A stretch of DNA of 37,431 nucleotides from Candidatus Gottesmanbacteria bacterium RIFCSPLOWO2_01_FULL_39_12b (GTDB lineage Bacteria; Patescibacteriota; Microgenomatia; 2-02-FULL-39-11). Shown here piece after piece: positions 30,320 to 37,431 of this stretch (position 1 is its first letter; every line of letters begins with the position of its first letter). The translations under genes were made by a program, and so were the position numbers. Under the pieces are notes generated by a model, which saw only the letters and a program-made list of their open reading frames with translations, did no database searches and was not told where the DNA came from. The DNA lies in NCBI GenBank assembly GCA_001780955.1, contig MFJR01000007.1:10950-48380 (forward strand), given 5' to 3'.

Positions 30320-32029
30320 ATGATTAAACGTAAATTAACCCTCTTTCTCATTTTTTTCCTTTTGATTCTGTCGCTTCCATCCGTTAAACCGTTTATAAAC
30401 CGCGGCTTTTTCCCCATGCATGACGATACCCAACCGGCGAGAGTTTACGAGATGGCAAAAGCATTATCCTATGGGCAATTTCCAGTCCGCTGGGTTCCTG
30501 ATCTGGGTTATGGTTACGGTTATCCGCTTTTTAATTACTATGCGCCATTACCTTACTATGCAGGCGCCATTTTTTCTCTTTCGGGATTGGACGCTATTAT
30601 TTCTGCAAAAATAATGTTTGTAATCGGAATCATATTGGCAGGCATCACGATGCTTCTGCTGGTAAATTATTTAGCCAACCCTTCTGCTGGTATTGCCTCA
30701 AGTCTTCTATATCTTTACGCTCCTTACCATGCCGTCAATATTTATGTCAGAGGAGCGGTGGGGGAAATATACGCTTATGGTTTTATGCCTCTTTATATTT
30801 TAGGCCTGGTTATGATAATTAATAAAACCAAAAAAGATGTGAGAAACGGAATCATTTTAAGCTCCATCGGTTTAGCCGGTATAATCCTTTCCCATAATAT
30901 TCTTGGGATGATAACTGGCTATTTTACGTTAGCTTTTATGATACCGTATTTAATTTATTTGATTATAAAAAAGAGTAAACTTACCGTTTTTTTTGTTCTA
31001 ACGTTAGCATTATTCATGGGTGTTGGACTTTCAGCTTTTTTTGCCTTGCCTGCGATTGCAGAGAAAGATTATAGTAATGTATCCAAAATAATATCAGGAG
31101 GAAGTGATTATTACTTGCATTTTGTAACTTTAACTCAGCTGTGGGATTCCAGTTGGGGTTTTGCCGGTTCTGCCCCAGGTGTTGAAGATGGTATGTCGTT
31201 TAGAATCGGTAAGCTCCACGTCATTTTTGCGAGTATTTCTATTATCCTGCTTGTATTTTTTTATTATTGGAAAAGGATTCCAAGACTTAATCTAAGAACC
31301 AAGCAACCAGTAAAAGGATTATACCCAATTCTTGTAATTATGTTCTTTATTTCAATTTTTTTAATGATCGAACAATCGAGTTATATCTGGAAAAATCTAC
31401 CCGGGTTCTCTTTTATACAGTATCCTTGGAGGTTTTTAAATTTTACTGTTCTCTACGCTTCAATTCTCATTTCCGTATTATTTCTTGCCCTAAAAAAAAA
31501 CCACCAATTGTATTTATGTTTACTTATCTTACTGCTGGTATTAGGGTCTTACCCGAATCTGTTTACACCTCAAGCGATTCGATCTGTGAAGTTGGAAGAT
31601 TATGTAAGTTACGATAATTTACGCAATAAGATTTCCAAAATCTCCGATGAATACCTGCCTGCCAATTTTGTAACTCCCAACCCCCCCAACGATCTATTCA
31701 GTATTGATCCGACAAACCCAGAGGTACAGATTAAGACATTGCATGACACTCCAACACAAAAGTCGTATATCTTGAATTCTAAAAGGTCGATTGATTTTTA
31801 TCCCAATATTACTTATTTTCCCAGTTGGCGAGCAACTCTTGATGATACGGTTATAACCATTAATAATTATCAGGGAAAAATTGGATTAGTGATTCCTGAA
31901 GGACAACATAGTTTAATTCTAAGTTTTGTTAACACCCAAATCCAACTGTTATCAAATTTTATTTCCCTTTCTTCCTTAATTTTGTTAGTATATGTATCAT
32001 TGTTTTGGAAAGCAAAAATATATGTTTAA
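30320..32029 (+). CDS. PF10131-type multi-membrane protein, copy 2
   Basis: A 569-residue paralogue of the preceding protein with the same order of blocks: M-H-D-D-T-Q-P, F-P-V-R-W, G-Y-G-Y-G-Y-P-L-F, Y-V-R-G-A-V-G-E, and a soluble tail with Y-F-P-S-W-R-A. The first acidic motif is D-D here against D-G-E in copy 1, so substrate use may differ. The tandem pair probably arose by duplication. The last eight bases overlap the next gene. Function is unproven for the family. Confidence 0.8.
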   Translation: MIKRKLTLFLIFFLLILSLPSVKPFINRGFFPMHDDTQPARVYEMAKALSYGQFPVRWVPDLGYGYGYPLFNYYAPLPYYAGAIFSLSGLDAIISAKIMFVIGIILAGITMLLLVNYLANPSAGIASSLLYLYAPYHAVNIYVRGAVGEIYAYGFMPLYILGLVMIINKTKKDVRNGIILSSIGLAGIILSHNILGMITGYFTLAFMIPYLIYLIIKKSKLTVFFVLTLALFMGVGLSAFFALPAIAEKDYSNVSKIISGGSDYYLHFVTLTQLWDSSWGFAGSAPGVEDGMSFRIGKLHVIFASISIILLVFFYYWKRIPRLNLRTKQPVKGLYPILVIMFFISIFLMIEQSSYIWKNLPGFSFIQYPWRFLNFTVLYASILISVLFLALKKNHQLYLCLLILLLVLGSYPNLFTPQAIRSVKLEDYVSYDNLRNKISKISDEYLPANFVTPNPPNDLFSIDPTNPEVQIKTLHDTPTQKSYILNSKRSIDFYPNITYFPSWRATLDDTVITINNYQGKIGLVIPEGQHSLILSFVNTQIQLLSNFISLSSLILLVYVSLFWKAKIYV

Positions 32030-32762
32030 AAAGAAATCTGTTGAAGTAGTCGTACCTATCTATAACGAAGAGCTGGAACTGGCGACAAACATTATTAAAC
32101 TACATTCTTATCTGAAGAAAAATCTAGTTAAATACAAATGGAAGATTACAATTGCTGATAACGCTTCAAAAGATAAAAGTTTGTTTATCGCTGAAAAACT
32201 CGCCAAAAGATTAAACAATGTGGGATTTATTCATCTTGACAAGAAAGGTAGAGGTAGAGCGGTAAAAAAAGCTTGGGGAATGAGTCCGGCAGATTTATTA
32301 GTCTATATGGATGTTGATTTATCTACAAATCTAGCTAATCTCCCTCAATTATTATCTGCCTTGACCAAAGGATATGATATCGCAATTGGTTCAAGATTAC
32401 TTTCAAAATCTAGAGTGATTAATAGACCAATAAAGAGAGAAATTATGTCTCGCGGATATAACATTTTGATAAAATTATTTTTCGGCACTCATTTTTCTGA
32501 TGCGCAATGTGGATTTAAAGCTGTAACTAAAAAAATAGTTAACAAATTGATACCCCATATACTTGATAATGCCTGGTTTTTTGATAGCGAACTCTTAATA
32601 ATAGGAGAGAAAGCAGGTCTTAAGATTTATGAAGAACCGGTAACCTGGATTGATAATCCGGGTTCGACTGTCAGGGTATTACATACGATTAAAGGTGATC
32701 TATTAGGTCTTTGGAGATTATTTTGGTCTCGTCCTTGGAGAAGATTGTCAGGTAATTTATGA
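32022..32762 (+). CDS. Polyprenyl-phosphate glycosyltransferase (GT2)
   Basis: A 246-residue GT-A enzyme from ATG 32022, which overlaps the preceding gene by eight bases; an in-frame ATG at 31992 would overlap more. V-V-V-P-I-Y-N-E-E, A-D-N-A-S-K-D, M-D-V-D-L-S-T-N and S-D-A-Q-C-G-F-K-A-V match the ALG5-like group, as in the gene at 25249, but V-D-D is replaced by A-D-N. It should load polyprenyl phosphate with a sugar. The presence of two diverged copies suggests two different carrier-linked sugars. Confidence 0.82.
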   Translation: MFKKKSVEVVVPIYNEELELATNIIKLHSYLKKNLVKYKWKITIADNASKDKSLFIAEKLAKRLNNVGFIHLDKKGRGRAVKKAWGMSPADLLVYMDVDLSTNLANLPQLLSALTKGYDIAIGSRLLSKSRVINRPIKREIMSRGYNILIKLFFGTHFSDAQCGFKAVTKKIVNKLIPHILDNAWFFDSELLIIGEKAGLKIYEEPVTWIDNPGSTVRVLHTIKGDLLGLWRLFWSRPWRRLSGNL

Positions 32763-33784
32763 TAAAACGATTACTTATCACTGGTGGCGCAGGATTTATT
32801 GGTTCTAATTTAGCGAAGCATTTTTTAGAAAAAGGATATCAGGTTACGATATTTGATAATTTTGTCCGCTTAGGAACTGATGATAATGCATCCTGGCTAA
32901 AAAAATTATTTCCCCAAATAACCATAATCAAAGGAGACATAAGAAATTATCAGGAAATACAAAAGGCTGTGGAAAATATAGATATCATCTTTCATTTAGC
33001 AGCTCAAGTTGCCGTGACGACTTCTGTAATTGATCCCAAAACGGATTTCGATATCAACGCTCTGGGAACTTTTAATTTACTCGAAGGGGTAAGAAAAGTA
33101 GGTCATAAACCGATCTTGATTTATTCTTCAACCAATAAAGTTTACGGTGAGATGGGGTCTGTTGGAATCAAAGAAAAATCTGGTAGATATGATTATAAAA
33201 ATTTACCGTTTGGGATCTCAGAAGAGACTAATCTGGATTTTCATTCCCCCTATGGCTGTTCAAAAGGTTCTGCCGATCAATATGTAAGAGACTACGAAAG
33301 AATCTATGACCTACCTACCGTAGTCTTTCGTCAATCTTGTATTTACGGTCCTAGGCAGTTTGGATTGGAAGATCAGGGTTGGATCGCCTGGTTTATAATC
33401 GCAATTACTTTAGATAAACCCGTTACAATTTACGGAGATGGTAAACAGGTACGCGATGTTCTTTACATAGATGATCTGGTTAGACTTTTTGAAGTCGCTA
33501 TCGAAAAAATTCATCTTGCAAGGGGTAAAGTCTACAACGTGGGCGGAGGTAGGAAAAATACCTTAGCGGTTTGGAGTGAATTTAGTCCGATTTTAACCAA
33601 GCTGGTTGGAAAAGTGATAAAAGTTAAGTTTGACAACTGGAGACCAGGTGATCAGAAAGTTTATATCAGTGACATCAGGCTGGTAGAAAAAGAATTAGGT
33701 TGGAAGCCAAAAGTAAAAGTTGAAGAGGGAATTAGAATTTTATATAACTGGGTACAGAAAAACAAAACTTTATTTATCAAATGA
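32759..33784 (+). CDS. CDP-paratose 2-epimerase (tyvelose epimerase)-like SDR
   Basis: A 341-residue extended [21 protein letters not shown]165-G-C-S-K169 and F-R-Q-S-C-I-Y-G-P-R-Q-F-G, followed by E-D-Q-G-W-I-A-W-F. The T-N-K-V-Y-G and E-D-Q-G-W-x-A-W blocks are characteristic of the RfbE/Tyv family, which inverts C2 of CDP-paratose. No other CDP-sugar gene is present in the window, so the real substrate may be another nucleotide sugar. It overlaps neighbours on both sides by four bases. Confidence 0.8.
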   Translation: MIKRLLITGGAGFIGSNLAKHFLEKGYQVTIFDNFVRLGTDDNASWLKKLFPQITIIKGDIRNYQEIQKAVENIDIIFHLAAQVAVTTSVIDPKTDFDINALGTFNLLEGVRKVGHKPILIYSSTNKVYGEMGSVGIKEKSGRYDYKNLPFGISEETNLDFHSPYGCSKGSADQYVRDYERIYDLPTVVFRQSCIYGPRQFGLEDQGWIAWFIIAITLDKPVTIYGDGKQVRDVLYIDDLVRLFEVAIEKIHLARGKVYNVGGGRKNTLAVWSEFSPILTKLVGKVIKVKFDNWRPGDQKVYISDIRLVEKELGWKPKVKVEEGIRILYNWVQKNKTLFIK

Positions 33785-34905
33785 CTCGATATAAGAGAAT
33801 ATTAGTTACCGGCGGAGCCGGATTTATCGGTTCTCATTTAGTGGATCGTCTTATCGATAAGGGTTATAAAGTGAGAGTGTTGGATAATTTGTATCCCCAA
33901 ATACACCCCTTTGGTAAACTCCCCAATTACTTTAATAAAAAAGCAGAGTTCATCAAAGGTGATGTCACAAGCAGAAAAGACTGGTTAAAAGCTCTACGTG
34001 GCGTTGAAGCTATTTATCACTTTGCCGCCGCAGTCGGTGTAGGTCAAAGTATGTATGAAATCGAACATTATGTCAAAGTAAATAGTTTAGGAACGGCAAT
34101 TTTCCTTGATATTCTGGCAAATAAAAAACACACCGTAAAGAAAATAATCGTTGCCGCCTCAATGAGTTCTTACGGGGAAGGAAGCTATAATTGTGGTGAG
34201 TGCGGTTTAGTTAGGCCCTCTCTTCGAAGTCATGAACAATTAGCCAGGCAAGATTATAACGTTTACTGTCCCCAGTGTAGCAGGATTGTTTCACCTGTTG
34301 CCACAAATGAAGAAGTTAAACAGAATTCTAATTCCATCTATGCGTTGGGAAAGAAAGAGCAAGAAGAAATGGTGTTAAATATTGGCATAGCATATAAAAT
34401 TCCAGCCGTAACCTTAAGATATTTTAACGTTTTTGGAACCAGACAGAGCCTTTCTAACCCATATAATGGAGTTGTCGCTATTTTTATGAGCAGAATTAAA
34501 AACGGCAAACCACCGATTATTAATGAAGATGGACTTCAGTCCAGAGATTTCATCCATGTTAAAGACGTAACTTCAGCCAATATTGCCGCTTTAGAGAAGG
34601 ATGAGGCCAATTATCAAATTTTTAATGTTGGCTCTGGAAAACCGATTCCGATTGTAAGAGTGGCGGAAATATTAATTTCTTTATACAAAAGCAAGTTGAA
34701 ACCGGAAGTTACTTTCAAAGTCAGAAAATTAGACGTGAGGCATTGCTTTGCGGATATTAGTAAGATCTCTCAACTTCTTGAATGGAAACCAGAAGTAGAA
34801 TTCGAAGATGGGTTAAAAGAAATTATTTCCTGGAGTCAAAGCGAAAAGGCGGTTGATAAGTTAGATTCTGCTTTACGAGAGTTAGAGCGTCGGGGTCTTC
34901 GATGA
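33781..34905 (+). CDS. dTDP-L-rhamnose 4-epimerase-like SDR with Cys4 insert
   Basis: A 374-residue extended SDR with [18 protein letters not shown] and Y187-A-L-G-K191. After the Y-G-E-G there is an insert with two C-x-x-C pairs (C138/C141 and C163/C166), a likely zinc knuckle. This insert is found in dTDP-L-rhamnose 4-epimerases (WbiB type) and distinguishes them from GalE. The reaction would give dTDP-6-deoxy-L-talose from the rhamnose donor made by rmlA, rmlC, rmlB and rmlD, all present here. It overlaps its neighbours by four bases on each side. Confidence 0.8.
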   Translation: MTRYKRILVTGGAGFIGSHLVDRLIDKGYKVRVLDNLYPQIHPFGKLPNYFNKKAEFIKGDVTSRKDWLKALRGVEAIYHFAAAVGVGQSMYEIEHYVKVNSLGTAIFLDILANKKHTVKKIIVAASMSSYGEGSYNCGECGLVRPSLRSHEQLARQDYNVYCPQCSRIVSPVATNEEVKQNSNSIYALGKKEQEEMVLNIGIAYKIPAVTLRYFNVFGTRQSLSNPYNGVVAIFMSRIKNGKPPIINEDGLQSRDFIHVKDVTSANIAALEKDEANYQIFNVGSGKPIPIVRVAEILISLYKSKLKPEVTFKVRKLDVRHCFADISKISQLLEWKPEVEFEDGLKEIISWSQSEKAVDKLDSALRELERRGLR

Positions 34906-35657
34906 AAATCTCCTTTATCATCCCATTCCACAACGAGGAAAAAAACTGTCAGTTGATGATTGAGAAAGTTATCAAATTTGCCCGAGTAAATAAACTTGCA
35001 TTTGAAATGGTTCCTGTCGATGATAGAAGTGATGATGATACCAGAAAAATATTGTTAAAAATGGCCAAAAAATATCCTCAAGTCCAGCCCGTATTCAGAA
35101 ATCACGATGGTGAAGAAAAAGGCAACACTATGGGAAAAACACTCATTTTTGGTACCAAATCAGCAAAAGGGGATATTATTATCTGGACAATGGGCGATTT
35201 AGCGGATGACCCTTCTACTTATACCGATATAATCCAAAAATTAAATTCTGGGTATGATATGGTTTTTGGATCTCGTTATATGCCCGGTGGATCAAGGGGG
35301 AATTTAGATTTAATAAAAGCCTTTTTAAGTTCATGGGGTACGAGATTAGCAAGGTTGTTATTTGGGATACCGGTTCACGATATTACTAATGCCTTTAGGG
35401 GATTTAGGAAAGTGATGTTTAATAATATAATTCTTACTTCAACGGGATTTAGTATTTCTCCAGAATTTGCTATCAAAGCTTATCTTGCCGGATATAGACT
35501 TAGTGAGGTACCTACAGTCTACACTAATAGAGTTGCTGGTTTATCAAGTTTCAAGCTTTATTATATGACGGTTAGTTATCTTAAATTATACTTTTCCCTA
35601 TTTATAAAATATATAATTCTGCGGCAAAAACATGATTTTATGCTTGGGAATTTTTAA
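34902..35657 (+). CDS. DPM1-like polyprenyl-phosphate GT2
   Basis: A 251-residue GT-A glycosyltransferase: I-I-P-F-H-N-E-E-K-N, V-D-D-R-S-D-D-D, and G-D-L-A-D-D in place of the usual D-A-D, followed by F-G-S-R-Y and a C-terminal S-S-F-K-L. A C-terminal hydrophobic patch may hold it at the membrane. It would make polyprenyl-phosphate-mannose or a similar carrier sugar. The last gene of the long plus-strand run, it overlaps tgt on the opposite strand by four bases at their 3' ends. Confidence 0.8.
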   Translation: MKISFIIPFHNEEKNCQLMIEKVIKFARVNKLAFEMVPVDDRSDDDTRKILLKMAKKYPQVQPVFRNHDGEEKGNTMGKTLIFGTKSAKGDIIIWTMGDLADDPSTYTDIIQKLNSGYDMVFGSRYMPGGSRGNLDLIKAFLSSWGTRLARLLFGIPVHDITNAFRGFRKVMFNNIILTSTGFSISPEFAIKAYLAGYRLSEVPTVYTNRVAGLSSFKLYYMTVSYLKLYFSLFIKYIILRQKHDFMLGNF

Positions 35658-36820
35658 CTCTTTAACCACGATTTTTTATATTTATTAAAGCTATTATCTG
35701 CAATCGCCATTCGAATCTCTTCCATAAGTTGACCAAAAAAGTATAAGTTATGAAGTGTTGCCAATCGAAAAGCCAATAGTTCTTTTGAGCGGAATAAATG
35801 GTGTAAGTATGCTCTGGAATAGTTTTGACAAGTAAAACATTTACATTTCAAAACTGGCGCTTTCTTTTCAAGCGCGTTTTCAGATTTAGTGATATCATAA
35901 CGGAATTTATTTTTTAGCCCCTTTTTTTTATCAAATATCCAACCCATTCTGCCCAGTCTTGTTGGGGTGACACAGTCTAAACTATCAATACCATATCCTA
36001 CGCTCATTAAGATATCTTCTATTTCTCCAATACCCAAAAAGTGGACAGGTTTTTGTTGGGGTAAAAGAAAAGGCATAGTCCAATCAAGTACTGAAAACAC
36101 TTTTTCTCTAGGTTCACGGCTATTGGCAACACTTCCGATGGCAAATCCCTCAAACGGAAGATTGCTCATAAAATTTGCGGAAATTTGGCGGAGATCCCTG
36201 AAAACCGATCCCTGTACAATTCCATAGAGAGCCTGACCATCTTTCTTTGCTTTTTGGGCCAGACACGTTTTAGCCCAAGTATGAGTTCGTTCCATAGATT
36301 TTTTCGCGTAGTTTTTTTCGATAGGATAAAACGTGCATTCGTCAAAAGACATCATGATATCCGAATTCAATTTTTGCTGTATCGCAATCGATTCTTGAGG
36401 ACCTAAAAAAACGGTTTGGCCATCCCAAATTGATTTGAACGATATTCCTTTGTCGGTAATTTTAACCAGTCGTTGTGGATCACTTATATTTTGTCGAGGG
36501 CCGTGTTCACCTAAGCTAAATGCTTGAAAACCTCCGGAGTCAGTCATTAAAGAGCTTTTCCAGTTCATGAATTGATGAAGACCTCCAAAATGATTTACAA
36601 TTTTGATACCAGGGTGGAAAATCATATGGTACGTATTTACGAAGAAGACGTCTATTAGGCAATATTTTATTTCGTCGGAGGTTAATGATTTAATACTTGC
36701 AGACGAACCAACTGGTACGAATGCAGGAGTGCGTATTTTCCCATGAGAAGTAAATATTTCTCCCAGTTTAGCATTTGATTTATTATCAGAGCTAAGTATT
36801 TCGAAGCGAAATTTTTTCAT
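35654..36820 (-). CDS. tgt: tRNA-guanine transglycosylase
   Basis: A 388-residue TIM-barrel enzyme. Asp94 in T-D-S-G-G-F-Q-A-F and the nucleophile Asp282 in L-D-C-V-T-P-T-R are present, and the zinc site C326-x-C-x-x-C331 with His357 is complete. In bacteria it exchanges guanine 34 of GUN-anticodon tRNAs for preQ1 in queuosine synthesis. No other queuosine gene is in the window. It is the only clear housekeeping gene here and is unrelated in function to its neighbours. The ATG at 36820 faces an AT-rich region shared with the next gene. Confidence 0.93.
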   Translation of the reverse strand: MKKFRFEILSSDNKSNAKLGEIFTSHGKIRTPAFVPVGSSASIKSLTSDEIKYCLIDVFFVNTYHMIFHPGIKIVNHFGGLHQFMNWKSSLMTDSGGFQAFSLGEHGPRQNISDPQRLVKITDKGISFKSIWDGQTVFLGPQESIAIQQKLNSDIMMSFDECTFYPIEKNYAKKSMERTHTWAKTCLAQKAKKDGQALYGIVQGSVFRDLRQISANFMSNLPFEGFAIGSVANSREPREKVFSVLDWTMPFLLPQQKPVHFLGIGEIEDILMSVGYGIDSLDCVTPTRLGRMGWIFDKKKGLKNKFRYDITKSENALEKKAPVLKCKCFTCQNYSRAYLHHLFRSKELLAFRLATLHNLYFFGQLMEEIRMAIADNSFNKYKKSWLKS

Positions 36821-36829
36821 GTTTTCCGG

Positions 36830-36835
36830 TATAAT
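36830..36835 (+). promoter_or_regulatory. -10 box in the divergent tgt intergenic region
   Basis: GTATAATA with a perfect TATAAT lies 33 bases before ATG 36869. The same G-T-A-T-A-A-T core is seen in the other promoters of the window. No -35 box is clear. The 48-bp gap must also hold the tgt promoter: on the minus strand TTGATT (36867-36862) followed by AT-rich sequence is a weak candidate. Confidence 0.4.
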
Positions 36836-36868
36836 ACTGATATATTTTATGCATTATATATTAATCAA

Positions 36869-37431
36869 ATGAAAAAGTATCAATATTCGAAATTCCATAT
36901 CTATATTTTACTATTGTTAATTATTTTGGTTTCCGGCCTTCTTTATAAGAATTCTTTTACGGCCTACTTTTTTCAAGACGACTGGTTTTCCTTACGAATG
37001 AGCAACGCTAAAAATATCCAGGAAGTGATTGCTTTTTTTATTCCCAGATCTGACGTTGTATATTATAGACCGCTTGGAATGCAGATCCCTTTTTATATAT
37101 TACATAGACTCTTTGGTTTAAATTCAATTCCATATCACATATTAATTTTCCTGACTCATTCAGTTAACATTTGTCTGATATTTTTCCTTATCAAACTTTT
37201 CACCAAAAAGAATTTTATTCCACTTTTAGTTTCTTATTTATATTCTATATCCCTGATTCACTATATCCCATTTTACTGGTTTGCCACCTATGCTTTTGTA
37301 TTCGGACCGACTCTTTTTTTTCTTACCTTTATACTATTCAAATTATTTATTGACAACAAAAAAAAGATCTATTATTTTTTATCGTTAATTACGTTTTTAA
37401 TAGGTCTTTTGATAAATGAGATGTTACTGCC
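36869..37431 (+). CDS. GT-C type membrane protein, 3' end cut by window
   Basis: From ATG 36869 the frame is open for 187 codons to the window end. After a first membrane helix comes Y-F-F-Q-D-D-W-F-S-L-R, an acidic D-D loop in the place expected for GT-C transferases, and Y-Y-R-P-L-G-M-Q, followed by four or more hydrophobic segments. This arrangement is common in uncharacterised bacterial membrane glycosyltransferase-like proteins. It is transcribed away from tgt. With the C-terminus missing, no closer family can be given. Confidence 0.7.
   Translation, partial: MKKYQYSKFHIYILLLLIILVSGLLYKNSFTAYFFQDDWFSLRMSNAKNIQEVIAFFIPRSDVVYYRPLGMQIPFYILHRLFGLNSIPYHILIFLTHSVNICLIFFLIKLFTKKNFIPLLVSYLYSISLIHYIPFYWFATYAFVFGPTLFFLTFILFKLFIDNKKKIYYFLSLITFLIGLLINEMLL

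Noticed and set aside
1-37431. tRNA or rRNA genes
   Set aside because: No T-loop-like GGTTCGAATCC with a matching acceptor stem, and no rRNA signature, was seen on reading either strand; a covariance search would be decisive.

Overview
This 37.4 kb AT-rich window looks like part of a bacterial genome from the Candidate Phyla Radiation (Patescibacteria), most likely Microgenomates. That placement is an inference. It rests on the very compact gene packing, the Asn/Thr-rich 'TGNN-x-A-x-x-NTG' surface-repeat proteins, PT-rich secreted proteins with a 'VLG' motif near an anchor, SipW/TasA-type genes, a large stack of GT-C membrane proteins including two of the PF10131 type, and TGA used as a normal stop codon. 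No rRNA, tRNA or CRISPR array was seen.

Region 1 (1-5055) holds three GT-C type membrane glycosyltransferase-like genes. The first is cut by the window edge; the other two are on the minus strand and share a near-identical 23-bp promoter block. Between the two minus genes lies an inverted pair of REP-like repeats enclosing the C-terminal remnant of a GIY-YIG endonuclease. A second type of palindrome is inserted in frame inside the GT87-like gene.

Region 2 (4980-6050) has a membrane-anchored DUF4352-like protein behind a promoter and intrinsic hairpin terminator, and an overlooked 57-residue DUF2292/YezD-like protein followed by its own terminator.

Region 3 (6160-15681) is a cell-surface assembly module, all on the plus strand. 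It contains two NTG-repeat proteins, a PT-rich sortase-substrate-like protein, a sortase, a TasA/camelysin-like protein behind an attenuator-like leader, a SipW-type signal peptidase, a LamG plus lamin-tail protein, a second TasA-like protein, a CAP-domain protein and a small membrane protein. I infer that SipW processes the TasA-like and LamG proteins and that the sortase anchors one or more of the others, giving a surface fibre or matrix.

Region 4 (15686-22607) makes nucleotide sugars: rmlA, rmlC-like, a Nudix hydrolase, rmlB and rmlD (dTDP-L-rhamnose), UDP-glucose dehydrogenase and UDP-glucuronate decarboxylase (UDP-xylose), and a GDP-mannose dehydratase/reductase-like enzyme.

Region 5 (22604-35657) continues on the same strand with many ATGA or near-zero junctions. 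It has four GT2 polyprenyl-phosphate sugar transferases (one fused to GtrA), five multi-membrane GT-C-like proteins, a tyvelose-epimerase-like enzyme and a dTDP-L-rhamnose 4-epimerase-like enzyme. The logical flow is nucleotide sugar, then polyprenyl-phosphate sugar, then GT-C transfer outside the membrane, plausibly onto the Thr/Asn/Pro-rich surface proteins of region 3.

Region 6 (35654-37431) has tgt on the minus strand, overlapping the last glycosyltransferase tail to tail, and the start of another GT-C membrane protein cut by the window end.
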